From: Candidatus Bathyarchaeota archaeon
Lineage (GTDB): Archaea; Thermoproteota; Bathyarchaeia; TCS64
DNA length: 64,000 nt
Direction: 5' to 3'
NCBI GenBank assembly: GCA_030739585.1
Contig: JASLYX010000001.1
Span: 62,001 to 126,000, forward strand
This document shows positions 8,858 through 18,083 of this stretch, one piece after another (position 1 is the stretch's first letter; each line of letters begins with the position of its first letter). A program made the position numbers and the translations under genes. Below the pieces are notes generated by a model. It was not told the origin of the DNA and made no database searches. It saw only the letters and a program-made list of their open reading frames with translations.

Positions 8858-9077
8858 TTCAGGCCTTAGATCTCGATGATACCGGATATAGTTTCCTAGT
8901 CAGGCGGCGTTCATCCCGAGGGTCTTCCAATTTAAGACCTCTCGGTATTATCGTTGATACAACGCCTTTGATTACTAGTTCGTAACCTATCCTAGTCGGC
9001 CAGAATTACGTCGAAAACTGTTAATGTTCATTGTTGAATTATTTATACTGGATAAAATAAGGAGGGAGGATGAAGTC

Positions 9078-11057
9078 CTACTTCAGGTACCTGTTGAACC
9101 AGCGGACGATGTGCTGAAGCCGTTCTATCCTATGTTTTGGCTTCCCATCCCTGGATAGACCATGGGGCTCGTCTGGAAACCTGATGAACTCGGTGGTCCG
9201 CCCCAGCTTCTTGAGCGCAATGTAGAGCTGTTCCCCCTGCTCTATGGGGCAGCGGTGGTCCTCCTCGCTGTGGATGATGAGCATAGGCGTCGTCATGTTC
9301 GTGACGTACGTGATAGGGGATTTCGCTAAGCAGAGCTCCGGGTCGTCCCAGGGTTCCTTCCCGTTAACGAGTTCGTGGGTGGGCAGGGTCATCCAGCCGA
9401 TGTCACTTGTCCCATGGAAGCTGTACCAGTTACTGATGCATCGCATTGTCACCGCTGCCTTGTACCGATCGGTGTGGCCCACGATCCAATTGGTCATAAA
9501 GCCTCCGTAACTCCCCCCTAATACCCCTAATCTCTCTGGATCTACGTAGTTATAGTTCATGATGACGTGGTCCGTAGCCTCCATGATGTCCATATAGTCC
9601 CTTTCCCCCCAGGACCCGGAAATGAGCCTGGCGAATTGCTCACCGTAACCGATGCTTGCCCTGGGGTTGGTGTACACGACAGCGTATCCGTGGTCGGCGA
9701 GGACTTGGAATTCGTGGCATGTGGAGTCCAGTTTGAACCCGTAAGCCCCTCGGGGACCCCCGTGGATTTGGATACACGTGGGATATTTCTCCCCCTCTTG
9801 GAACTCCCGTGGCTTCACAATCCATCCTTGAACTGAGATGCCGTCACTCGCCGTGAACCAGAACTCTTCGGGTGCGATAATTCTGAGCTTCCTCAAAAGT
9901 CCCTTATTCATCTCGGTTAGCCTCCTTTGCTCTTTATCAAGGATGAATAGTTCAGATGGGGTAACAGCGTCGGACATATTGAAAGCAAATTTCGTACCCG
10001 AGCCGTCTAGGCTGAAGGAACCAATATTCATCTCACCTTTCGTCAACTGCCTCACTTCTCCGTTAATTCCTATTCTGTGGACGTGGGTAGTACCATTTTT
10101 AGGAAACAGGGCGTAGAGATGACAAGAGTCCGGGGACCATTTCAGGCCTGATGACCTGGCTACGGTTCTATCAAATTTGCTGGTGAGGCATTTCACGCCC
10201 TTCCCCTCCAAGTCGAGGATATAAATCTCAGTATTCTTATGCCAGACGAGGTCCGGGTCTTTTAGCTCCCTCCCCGTGAAGGCGATGTATCGCCCGTTGG
10301 GAGACCATTCTAGGATCCCAATGGGGCCCTTTCCTTCCCAGATGAGCGTGGGTTTCCCGCCTTTCACGGGGACGGTGTAGATGTTTCTGTGGAATGATTT
10401 GTCTGCGTCCTCTCCCCTGATGGTGACAAAGGCTATTCTTGTGGAATCGGGGGCCCATGTAGCGGTCTCGATATCAAAGAGTCCGTCAGTGAGCTGCTTG
10501 GCCTTCCCCCCTTTGGCCTGTACTACAAAGATATGAGGATACATCCCTACGCGATAGCCTTTCCCGTCGCGCTTGTACTTAATGCGGCGAATGATCTTTA
10601 CATCACTTCCCTCGGCTTTCTCACCTTTGAAGACATCGGAGAGGAATAAGATGCTCTTACCGTCGGGGGACCATGCAGGGTTCTGAACCGCTTCATCTAC
10701 CTTGGTGACCTGCCGCGCTTCCCCACCATCAGTGGGGAGTATAAAGAGCTGGGGCTTCTTCTTGTCTTCTTCAGGGTCACCAAGGCTGGGGCGATTTGAT
10801 GTGAATAGAATTCTGTCTCCTTTAGGTGACCACCGGGGATTGGATGCGTTCTTCTCTCCTGAGGTGAACTGGATAGGCTTCTTGGTATCGAGATCGAGGA
10901 GCCAGATTTGGGTGTCGTACCTATCCTTTTCAATATTAACCTCAGAGTATGTAAACAGGATTCTTAAGCCGTCGGGGTTGATCTGTGGGTCTCCCACTGG
11001 GGTTGCGGGAAACAGGGACATAATCTCGATCTCCTCAAGTCTCTGCATCTCTATCAT
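9078..11057 (-). CDS. S9 family acylaminoacyl-peptidase / prolyl oligopeptidase
   Basis: 659 residues, two domains: an N-terminal seven-bladed propeller with repeated WSPDG-type blades (NPRWSPKGDRILFTS, NPAWSPDGKSILFLSD and similar) and a C-terminal alpha/beta hydrolase. The triad is visible: Ser in GGSYGGFMTNW near residue 515, Asp in HSEEDHRCP near 596, and His in DEPHGLS near 631. Such S9C enzymes cleave short peptides or acylated amino acids from oligopeptides in the cytoplasm; no signal peptide is seen. Start may be this GTG/ATG-region codon or the methionine four residues on (MIEMQ). Single gene. Confidence 0.93.
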   Translation of the reverse strand: MIEMQRLEEIEIMSLFPATPVGDPQINPDGLRILFTYSEVNIEKDRYDTQIWLLDLDTKKPIQFTSGEKNASNPRWSPKGDRILFTSNRPSLGDPEEDKKKPQLFILPTDGGEARQVTKVDEAVQNPAWSPDGKSILFLSDVFKGEKAEGSDVKIIRRIKYKRDGKGYRVGMYPHIFVVQAKGGKAKQLTDGLFDIETATWAPDSTRIAFVTIRGEDADKSFHRNIYTVPVKGGKPTLIWEGKGPIGILEWSPNGRYIAFTGRELKDPDLVWHKNTEIYILDLEGKGVKCLTSKFDRTVARSSGLKWSPDSCHLYALFPKNGTTHVHRIGINGEVRQLTKGEMNIGSFSLDGSGTKFAFNMSDAVTPSELFILDKEQRRLTEMNKGLLRKLRIIAPEEFWFTASDGISVQGWIVKPREFQEGEKYPTCIQIHGGPRGAYGFKLDSTCHEFQVLADHGYAVVYTNPRASIGYGEQFARLISGSWGERDYMDIMEATDHVIMNYNYVDPERLGVLGGSYGGFMTNWIVGHTDRYKAAVTMRCISNWYSFHGTSDIGWMTLPTHELVNGKEPWDDPELCLAKSPITYVTNMTTPMLIIHSEEDHRCPIEQGEQLYIALKKLGRTTEFIRFPDEPHGLSRDGKPKHRIERLQHIVRWFNRYLK

Positions 11058-11190
11058 TTGTTTGTTTGATGTGAGGGCCTTAAAATATTCCTACTTATTC
11101 CGGAGCCGTCGGAGTTCAACCAACAATACTTGTTTGAACTAAATTAATAAAGAAAAGTCATTTGGAGAACTACACTTTATCGCGTGCGAT

Positions 11191-11787
11191 TTACTCAATG
11201 GTACTGTGCTTCTCTCTCATCGAGGCCTCTGTGACCTCAAGTCGTGTCATTAGTTCAACTATCAGGCCGTCTAGGAAGACGGCGCAGGTGTCCTCGAACA
11301 GGGTCCCCATAGGGACTAGGGGCTTGTGTTCTCCCAAGAGCTGGCGGCTCTGGTACTCGCTCTCCTCAGAGACAGAATCCCGTCCGGGAACCACTACGAG
11401 ATGGTCAGAGACCCGGGCTAGCTCAGATTCGGGGTAGCAGGTGACTGAGAAGATGATCGAACCGAGCCGTTTCGCTACACGGGCTGCCGTTATGGACATG
11501 GCACTTTTCCCAGAGCCCGAGATAATTATGACTATGTCTCCCTCCCCAATGGCGGGTGTTATGGTCTCCCCCATCACGTAGACATCAATGCCCACGTGCA
11601 TTAGGCGCATCGCGAAGGCCTTTCCCACTAGTCCGCTCCTCCCCGCGCCCAGGATAAGGGCCTTTTTCCCACCCCTCTTTACGTTCATCAGGGTGTCTAG
11701 CAAGGCCTCCACCTGTCCCAGATCAATGGCGTTGACCGCTCTGCTTATCCCACGCAGGATCTCTCCGGATGCCTCCCACCAGCTCAA
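11191..11787 (-). CDS. hxlB: 6-phospho-3-hexuloisomerase (SIS domain)
   Basis: 198 residues, a single SIS domain. The family converts D-arabino-hexulose 6-phosphate to fructose 6-phosphate; archaea use it in reverse, with hexulose-phosphate synthase, to make ribulose 5-phosphate without a pentose phosphate pathway. Visible motifs are LILGAGRSGLVGKAFAMRL near residue 45, ISGSGKSAMSI near 88 and the C-terminal ALLGEHKPLVPMGTLFED-type segment typical of HxlB. Length is typical (about 185-200). Start is TTG. The partner hxlA is not in the window. Confidence 0.9.
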   Translation of the reverse strand: MSWWEASGEILRGISRAVNAIDLGQVEALLDTLMNVKRGGKKALILGAGRSGLVGKAFAMRLMHVGIDVYVMGETITPAIGEGDIVIIISGSGKSAMSITAARVAKRLGSIIFSVTCYPESELARVSDHLVVVPGRDSVSEESEYQSRQLLGEHKPLVPMGTLFEDTCAVFLDGLIVELMTRLEVTEASMREKHSTIE

Positions 11788-12111
11788 AAAGGTTCCCTAA
11801 TATAATCGTCAAGGCGAATTAAAAACATAAGTCTCTCCACGAGTTTAAATCCCGAAACGGATCATTCTAGAGTGATGGAAAAACGCTCGAAATGATGGAC
11901 GGGATCCACTTTATCGACTTTTCTGCGTAAAAGAATCGCGGTATAGCGCTGTATTTTAAACTGCTCGGAGGGCATATTCCCTTGGACTTCGGGATGGGGG
12001 GCAAGTCTTTGAGATGATCGAGATCGAGCTTGAGTTCCTGAGAAAGGGATAGGGTGACGTCAATGCCCTCTCTATCCTCACAGACACATGGACCCCGCGT
12101 GTGTGGTGCTG
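11788..12111. other. Intergenic spacer with a short interrupted frame
   Basis: 324 bases with no convincing gene. A plus-strand frame from 12014 (MIEIELEFLRKG) stops at TAG 12050-12052 and continues in frame for about 20 codons. It is too short to call. Confidence 0.35.
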
Positions 12112-12339
12112 CTATTGATCTTGGGAGATCTGTTGCTCGCTGTGGCCCTCTATTATCCGCTCAATCTCCTCGAGGACGATGTCCCTATTCGCGGGCTCAT
12201 CTCGCCAGCGTTTGTCGAGATCCCTTCGCTTTTTAGCAGATACCAAGCCCTTGGCCCGGACAGTATTCAGTAGCTCAACAAACTGCCCGTATCTTAACCG
12301 TTCGTTTTCTTGAATTGTATTCATTATTGTCTCCAACAT
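12112..12339 (-). CDS. Small hypothetical charged protein
   Basis: 75 residues, rich in charged residues (RRDLDKRWRDEPANRD near the centre, EEIERIIEGH near the end), probably helical, without membrane segments or metal motifs. No family is recognised. Support for reality is a TATA-like ATATATAT about 25 bases ahead of the ATG, the spacing expected for a leaderless transcript, and protein-like composition. It borders a decayed region. Confidence 0.5.
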   Translation of the reverse strand: MLETIMNTIQENERLRYGQFVELLNTVRAKGLVSAKKRRDLDKRWRDEPANRDIVLEEIERIIEGHSEQQISQDQ

Positions 12340-12359
12340 TCACATTTAATCTGGATTGG

Positions 12360-12368
12360 ATATATATC
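12360..12368 (-). promoter_or_regulatory. TATA-like element before the small protein gene
   Basis: Read on the minus strand this is GGATATATAT, about 22-28 bases upstream of the ATG at 12339. The distance fits an archaeal TATA box for a leaderless mRNA. Confidence 0.4.
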
Positions 12369-12399
12369 CATGTATATTCTAAAGGGCTTGGCCTTAGAG

Positions 12400-13260
12400 T
12401 TACTTTGCTCCTTCCTCATGCGTCGGACGATCTCCTAGTATTCCCTCTTGGACATTAAGTGGAATGCCCTTAGGCTCTTGGTTTACAAGCTCTAGGTAGA
12501 TCCGTCTATGACCGGATGGTCTATCACCCTTACATCTATGGGCGGTCAACTGACGAGCTTGTGCAGAACTGTGGAAAGTCCGTGTGTAAGGGGTGGAAGT
12601 TCGTGCGTTAGGGGCTGCCTGAAACGGGAGGAGCCCTAGAGTATCGGGTCAAGGAGGGACGTCTTGAGTCTATGAAGTCCATCCGGATCGCTATGGAGCA
12701 AATATCCATGGTGAGGGATCCCTTAGTCATGATATTCAGATCTGCCTTGACATCAATACCCTTCTAGACATCGCTTGCACGATCACACTGTGTCAGGCCC
12801 TCGAGAAGCATAGGCCCTTTATCCTTGAGGGTTCGCTGAAATCTGATAACCCAGTAAGCTACAGGACTCTGGTGCGCCTCGTCTCAGTTCCCATCATATC
12901 GGAGAAGCAGTGGAGCTCCAAATTGAGGGGGTTCATTAAAGTCATCTAGGAGGGGCTCATCAACTACCCCTGCATTACAGGGGGGGCTTAAAGAGTCCCT
13001 CATGATCACCCACTGGCGTGAAATCCACTACTTCAATATCTCCCTCAGAACTCCTTAGGCCCTGTAGCCGCAGTAGTGTGTGCTATCTCTACATGACCCC
13101 CATCAATGTAGGCGTCCAGTAGATATGTCCCCCCAGCCAAGGAGCTTAGCCATGGGCCTCTTCCCCGAGCAGATTGAGTGGGATGGCGGCTACGCCTTTG
13201 CCTCGAACGTGCCCGGGCTGACGTTCGACGGGGCGCTAGCCGAAACTAGACGGATATAGG
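12400..13260 (+). pseudogene. Decayed coding region, function unknown
   Basis: About 860 bases with protein-like reading in shifting frames on the plus strand. One piece reads VYDRMVYHPYIYGRSTDELV then is cut by TAG; another contains LDINTLLDIACTITLCQALE and runs for about 60 codons to a TAG near 12947; a third, 13152-13259, opens with MGLFPEQIEWDGGYAF and ends in TAG. Pieces lie in different frames with TAG, TAA and TGA stops between them. I read this as one or two inactivated genes. No family is recognised, so origin from a mobile element cannot be shown. Confidence 0.45.
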
Positions 13261-13413
13261 CCACAGGATGGCCTCCGCTGCTGAGGCACGATGATGGGCC
13301 TTCACTAACTGGTCGCCTCCACGGATTGCACTCTTAAATTGGCCTTGAAGTCTACTACTGTTATAACCGCGTTCTAAACGAACCTTAAACCGGATAATCA
13401 AGGATTTTTTTTA

Positions 13414-13490
13414 TGGTGGGACCGGTGGGATTTGAACCCACGATCTCGCACACCCCAAGCGCGAATCTTGCCAAGCTGGACCACGGTCCC
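13414..13490 (-). tRNA. tRNA-Pro (anticodon GGG)
   Basis: The minus strand folds as a full cloverleaf of 77 nt: acceptor stem GGGACCG pairing CGGTCCC, a D arm, anticodon stem CGCGC/GTGCG around the loop TTGGGGT giving anticodon GGG, and T arm GTGGG-TTCAAAT-CCCAC. Discriminator A is followed by an encoded CCA. No intron is visible. It starts 6 bases after the stop codon of the kinase gene on the same strand, so the two may share a transcript. Confidence 0.95.
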
Positions 13491-13496
13491 GAGTAC

Positions 13497-14297
13497 CTAA
13501 CAACGATCAACCCCCCGCCTAAAACTCTTACCCCCCAGCCTAGCGACATCTAATATCTCTTGAAACGACCCCTCCCCCGGCCGACGTCGGTACGCCGACA
13601 AAGCAGTCTTAAGCTTACCCCGGTCAGTTTGCGGCAAACTCTTTTCTAATCTCCCCGCCATCCCTCGGTTGAAGAAGAGATAATGCGCTAATGACGTCAC
13701 ATTGGCACATCTTCTAGATATACTAGCCGACTCGAAATCTACGATCCTCACGACTCCCTTCGATATAATCACATGACGCCGGGCGTTTGAGAGTTCCCCA
13801 TGATCCAGACCTACGACGTCCATCCTCCGGGCCTGCTCCATGAGGTCCATTAGAACCATTCGCAAAAGTCCAACCTCCCCAGGCCCTAATCCCTCCACCC
13901 AGTCCACGAGGTAGTACCCATCTACAAGATCCATGACCAAAGCTTCCTTGGAGACCCTCAGAAGTTGCGGTCCCACCGAGACTCCATTCGCCACACCCAG
14001 AAATCTTGCCTCGGCCTCCATAGACGTCCTGTTTGCATCAGTCCGCCTGATCTTGACGGCAACCTCCTCTCCTCCAAGTAGCGCAGCCATCACCACTCCC
14101 ACATGCCCTTTGCCCATAACTGGTATGCCAATTAGCATATGGCGCCCCCTCAGAACGAGAGCGGAGACACCCATCGCTTCAAGCTCCTTCAGGACAACAT
14201 GTGCCCTCTCGGCATCATAGGAGGGGTAAGAGAGAAGAAAACTGGCGCGACTCTCCAAGAGCGCTTGGAGGGGGATTACGTCACTCAAACCATCCAT
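13497..14297 (-). CDS. Predicted small Ser/Thr protein kinase (COG2112 type)
   Basis: 266 residues with a compact kinase fold related to RIO/Bud32 enzymes. Visible elements: VAVKIRRTDANR near residue 80 with the ATP-binding lysine, LDHGELSNARRHV near 165 as catalytic loop (D, N), and VRIVDFESAS near 185 as the DFG-type metal-binding motif (here DFE). Predicted archaeal kinases of this kind have no well-established substrate. The start overlaps the end of the CCA-adding enzyme gene by 17 bases, and tRNA-Pro follows its stop by 6 bases, tying it to tRNA genes by position. Confidence 0.82.
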   Translation of the reverse strand: MDGLSDVIPLQALLESRASFLLSYPSYDAERAHVVLKELEAMGVSALVLRGRHMLIGIPVMGKGHVGVVMAALLGGEEVAVKIRRTDANRTSMEAEARFLGVANGVSVGPQLLRVSKEALVMDLVDGYYLVDWVEGLGPGEVGLLRMVLMDLMEQARRMDVVGLDHGELSNARRHVIISKGVVRIVDFESASISRRCANVTSLAHYLFFNRGMAGRLEKSLPQTDRGKLKTALSAYRRRPGEGSFQEILDVARLGGKSFRRGVDRC

Positions 14298-15687
14298 GCC
14301 GGCCCCTCAGGAAAGCATCAAGGATCACAGCAAAATCGGGTGTCACGACAGATTCGGCCCCCCCTCCGAGGAGAATGCTGAAACCCCTGGACACTCTTTC
14401 AGCTATCCCCCCTGAGATGCCTATGCCCCGACCGCCGTCTTTGAGAAGCGATTTAAGCGCGGTTCCGACCTCTCGATTCCCCCGTTTCACCATGACCTGC
14501 CATCGATCCCCTTTCACCCAGGGACCTGATACCGTATCATCTGAGCTAGTATAGGTCTCTAGGAACCTACGGCTCCCTTCCACTATCCTCACAGGTGGTC
14601 CAGTTTTAACAACGAAAGATGACAAGATTGCAGACTCCAATTCGAAAACAAAGATATGGCGCGATAACTCATCACTCCAGACTTTGGAGCGGACCACGCT
14701 GAAACCCGTCTTCCCGAGGGCGGTAACCAAAGCCCTTTCCGACTTGTATAGCTGACCCCAGAGCACGTCCTGGACCTCTACCTCCCCATCCCTCACCACT
14801 AGGAAGACTAGGTCGAACCCGTGGCTACGAACTCTTGTCATTAACCCGTCGATATTCACTTCCCTCTCAACAGGATAGAAGAACTCCCAACGTGGCCCCT
14901 CAAGAAAAGCCCTAGCAGCGGCCGAGAACTCCCAAAACCGGTTCTCTGATACGGCCGAGGCCACGTTCCTCCTAGGGTCAACTGGGTCTTGAACTATTAG
15001 GGGCTCCCTGAACCGTTTCTTGAAATTCCCATGATCTGCATTCTTCAAGGGATCCACAACCTCGCCCTGTCTCCACCCAGAAGCCGTTTCAAGTACCCTC
15101 TCAAAGGAACCAATGGCGATCATAAGCAGCTCACAGAGATATCCGGAGAATCCCCCCACCTTTACTTCGGCACCGTAAACACCTATGCCCTTCATGAAAC
15201 GCTTAAGGAGACGGACTTCATCCTTTGCTGATTCTGCGAGGTGATCTAAAACAAACCTCGTGTGGAGTGGGGTCCTATCTGTGGCTGAGACAAGCCCATT
15301 TTTGGGGTTTATATGGAAACATGGTACGAAGTCGACCGTGAAGCCATCAATCTCGGCAATCAGATAGGGGTGCTCGGCATAGGCCTCGATCCATCCCTCC
15401 CCAACAAAGTCTTTTACAACATCCAATACTGTTTGGAGGTCCGATCTCCTGTATTCTTCCTCAAGGACGATGAAGACATCAAAATCCCTATCCCCCGAAA
15501 TCCAGGTCCCCCGGGCGACAGACCCGTGGACCTCTGTAATCCCACTGATCCCGACTTCTGCAAGTCTAATCCCAAGATCCTCTACTACCTTTCGGGCAAA
15601 CTTCTCAACAGCCTCCACCTCGGCTTGCCCAGGTACCACGGCATCTAGCACTCTATCTCGTATCTCCTCCCAGGATGAGCCTCTCAC
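14281..15687 (-). CDS. cca: CCA-adding tRNA nucleotidyltransferase (archaeal class I)
   Basis: 468 residues, full length for archaeal class I CCA enzymes, which add CCA to tRNA 3' ends without a template. The nucleotidyltransferase core HGSVARGTWISGDRDFDVFI near residues 55-73 carries the GS motif and DXD metal-binding pair, with the third carboxylate in FTVDFVPCF near 110. The KRFMKGIGVYGAEVKVGGFSG segment near 165-185 is also typical. It precedes the kinase gene (17-base overlap) and follows thpR after a 505-base spacer, the functional company archaeal cca usually keeps. Confidence 0.96.
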   Translation of the reverse strand: MRGSSWEEIRDRVLDAVVPGQAEVEAVEKFARKVVEDLGIRLAEVGISGITEVHGSVARGTWISGDRDFDVFIVLEEEYRRSDLQTVLDVVKDFVGEGWIEAYAEHPYLIAEIDGFTVDFVPCFHINPKNGLVSATDRTPLHTRFVLDHLAESAKDEVRLLKRFMKGIGVYGAEVKVGGFSGYLCELLMIAIGSFERVLETASGWRQGEVVDPLKNADHGNFKKRFREPLIVQDPVDPRRNVASAVSENRFWEFSAAARAFLEGPRWEFFYPVEREVNIDGLMTRVRSHGFDLVFLVVRDGEVEVQDVLWGQLYKSERALVTALGKTGFSVVRSKVWSDELSRHIFVFELESAILSSFVVKTGPPVRIVEGSRRFLETYTSSDDTVSGPWVKGDRWQVMVKRGNREVGTALKSLLKDGGRGIGISGGIAERVSRGFSILLGGGAESVVTPDFAVILDAFLRGRHGWFE

Positions 15688-16192
15688 CGTCTAGTACACC
15701 GCAGGGAATAGATCAAATAAGAATCCTATAAGCACACTGTACAGGTCAAGAGTAACCGGCTAACATGGCGTGAAAAGTCGTCACATCTGGAACCTAGAGT
15801 CACCGGTTCCCCTGGTTAACCGTGGATACTGAGAACAATCTCAGTATCCTCTCCCTTAGCATGGCGGTCGATCACCATTAAGTTTTGTCCCCGAGACGCG
15901 TGCACGCGCTGTCAAAATTCGGGATACACCTCCGGTAACCGTTGTAGCAACGCTCTTTCACCCGCGTAATGTTGAGGAGATGAGCTTATAGTTCATTTAG
16001 GCTATAGCCTCCCACCTCCTATGTTAGGGCGCCCCGCTTCTCCCTCCGGAGCCCCGAGATGGTTCTCTCCATCCAGCTCTTGCTTTTCACGATTGAGCTG
16101 AAACTGTCGCAGGTAGCTGTGTAGATGCATAGCTCCGTTCTTTCATAGACGTTTGCCAAGACACCCCTGGAATCAACTGCATGCGCAACGCA
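15688..16192. other. Hairpin-rich intergenic region
   Basis: 505 bases between thpR and cca, both on the minus strand. It holds a perfect inverted repeat at 15824-15849, a palindromic element centred near 15902 and a small hairpin near 15950-15962. On the minus strand, a frame directly after the thpR stop codon stays open to 16019 and reads like protein (LANVYERTELCIYTATC...). No recognised RNA family or gene. Confidence 0.5.
15824..15849. repeat. Perfect inverted repeat, 11-bp stem
   Basis: GGATACTGAGA, loop ACAA, then TCTCAGTATCC: an 11-base-pair stem with no mismatch. It lies about 135 bases upstream of the cca start. It could be an RNA hairpin, a protein-binding site, or a structure in the thpR 3' region. 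Confidence 0.7.
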
Positions 16193-16786
16193 CTAACTCC
16201 GATCAGACTCCGCTAGGGTCGAATATAACGGTCCCCTCGGTGTTAAGACGCTCTGCTTCAGCTTAATGCTCCTGACATCGAAACCTCCAAAAACCGCGTC
16301 TCTATACTTGAGAACCTCCTCCATGAGCAAATCCCGATTTCTCCCCGACCTCACCCTGGCGATAGTGATATGAGGGTTGAACCGTCGCCCCTCATGTTTG
16401 AACCCCAGCCCAACAAACCCCGCCTCCAACTCACGGAAAATAGCCGCCAACTCGTCAATTCCCTCAGAAACACCCATCCATATCACTCTGGGTCTCCTCA
16501 GATTTGGGAATGCTCCTATCTCCGTTAGGGTCATTCGGAACGGCTCAAATCTCAAACTAGTCACTATATGCTTCACCTCTTCCAGAAGCCTTTTTTCTAT
16601 GTCTCCTAGGAATTTTAGGGTTAGATGGACATTTTCCAGCTTCACAAGCTTCAGTTCTCCCCCAGATCCAATCAGACCGGCCTGAAAACCCCTCAAAGCG
16701 TCTAAGATGCCTGGATCAGCCACATCGACCGCGACGAAACACCGGATACCCAATTCTCCGCACCCAGCAACAAATTGACCATACAA
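16193..16786 (-). CDS. thpR: RNA 2',3'-cyclic phosphodiesterase (2H family)
   Basis: 197 residues of the 2H phosphoesterase family (formerly 2'-5' RNA ligase), opening 2',3'-cyclic phosphates on RNA ends. The two HXT motifs are present: HLTLKFLG near residue 55 and HITIARVR near 140. Most homologues begin just before RCFVAVD; a TTG at 16751-16753 would give that start, so the first 11 residues may not be translated. Located upstream of cca in the same direction, a common archaeal pairing for RNA end processing. Confidence 0.92.
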   Translation of the reverse strand: MYGQFVAGCGELGIRCFVAVDVADPGILDALRGFQAGLIGSGGELKLVKLENVHLTLKFLGDIEKRLLEEVKHIVTSLRFEPFRMTLTEIGAFPNLRRPRVIWMGVSEGIDELAAIFRELEAGFVGLGFKHEGRRFNPHITIARVRSGRNRDLLMEEVLKYRDAVFGGFDVRSIKLKQSVLTPRGPLYSTLAESDRS

Positions 16787-16824
16787 GATAAAGTAGTTAT
16801 CATGATCTCGAGCTAAAGGGAAAA

Positions 16825-17760
16825 ATGAATGATAATCTAGGTTCCCCTCACATCAAGCATATTAACGACCCACCTACCCTAGGAGCAATGGAACCCGGCC
16901 CCTTCCTCCTCGTTATGATCTCTGCGTGCTCCCATGCCACATGGAACTTCCTCGCGAAGAAAGGTGAAGACAAGGAAGCCTACATGTGGATCATGGTTTC
17001 CACCTCCCTCATAACCCTCATCCCCATCTATCTAATCTTCCTCCCCAACTGGACATTCCCCCTTACTGCCCTTCCCTACATGCTCGTAAGCGCCGTAGCT
17101 GAGACCCTCTATTTCATAACCCTGAGTAAGGCATACGAACTGGGAGATCTCTCCGTCGTCTACCCACTCGCTCGTTCCTCCCCCCTATTCTTATCTGTCC
17201 TGGCGGTTTTACTTTTGAACGAGAGTATATCGGCTTGGGGTGCAGTGGGTATCTTACTAATGGTAATCGGCGTCTACACCATTCATCTTAGAAGCTTTGA
17301 TCTCAAGGGGCTGTTCCTCCCATTCCGCTCTTTGAAAGGGCGAGCTTCCCAATTCGCGATTTTGACTGCCATCTGGACTACGGTCTACTCCATCGCAGAC
17401 AAAGTTGCCGTTGGCACAGTGGACCCTTTGCTTTACTCTCTCTGGCTTGAGGTGTTCATTTTTCCTCTATTGACTGTAGTTGTCCTCTGGAGGCGAGGGA
17501 AAGAATCAATAAAACGGGAATTGAGGAACTCCTGGGTCAACGCTACCGCAGGAGGCTTCCTAATGAGGATCGGCTATGTTCTCGTCCTTATTGCGATGAG
17601 CCGCGTCCAGGTCAGTTACATCCTTGCTCTCCGCCAGGTCAGCGTCGTTCTAGGAGCTGCTGCAGGAGTGTTTTTCTTACAGGAGAAATATGGTCGAGTA
17701 CGCCTCATTAGCTCCACGCTCATATTCCTAGGTGTTTACATCCTCGCAATCTTATCCTGA
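16825..17760 (+). CDS. EamA/DMT-family transporter
   Basis: 311 residues with about ten hydrophobic helices arranged as two five-helix EamA repeats, typical of drug/metabolite exporters in the cytoplasmic membrane. The first helix contains HATWNFLAKKGED, close to the EamA start signature; VVYPLARSSPLF near residue 115 is the conserved mid-repeat motif. The likely start is the ATG at 16888 (MEPGPFLL), since the 21 residues before it are polar and not conserved in the family. Substrate unknown. Divergent from thpR. Confidence 0.88.
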   Translation: MNDNLGSPHIKHINDPPTLGAMEPGPFLLVMISACSHATWNFLAKKGEDKEAYMWIMVSTSLITLIPIYLIFLPNWTFPLTALPYMLVSAVAETLYFITLSKAYELGDLSVVYPLARSSPLFLSVLAVLLLNESISAWGAVGILLMVIGVYTIHLRSFDLKGLFLPFRSLKGRASQFAILTAIWTTVYSIADKVAVGTVDPLLYSLWLEVFIFPLLTVVVLWRRGKESIKRELRNSWVNATAGGFLMRIGYVLVLIAMSRVQVSYILALRQVSVVLGAAAGVFFLQEKYGRVRLISSTLIFLGVYILAILS

Positions 17761-18083
17761 GGACAGAACCTCTCGACGACTGGAATAGTAAAATGTATAA
17801 TGGCCACCTACTCGTTCTGGGAGGAGCGCGCGCGTTCATAGGCCCAATGTTATTTCAGAACCGTTTATGGTTCTCCTTATTTAGTCTGATCGTTAGCTGG
17901 GCAACCCTGGAAAATTTGGTTGATGAAAATCAAGCAATTTAAATCCAGGTCTTCTGTGTTTGGTTTGATGCCCGATTATAAAGGGGGCGGGGGGCTAAGG
18001 CTGGACGAGTCATGTTTGGAGCAGACTTTAAGAACGTCTATGTTAAGGCCCTGTGATCGGTTCTTGAACGGATTAGATGATAT
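17761..18083. other. Intergenic spacer, no gene seen
   Basis: 323 bases before the UPF0200 gene. No supportable coding frame. It contains a nine-base alternating CG run at 17826-17834. Confidence 0.5.

Noticed and set aside
12480-13060. In-frame TAG codons in protein-like stretches could mean pyrrolysine recoding.
   Set aside because: Many intact genes in the window end at TAG (for example bshA, the S9 peptidase and psmA), and the broken stretches also contain TAA, TGA and frame changes. Decay explains them better.
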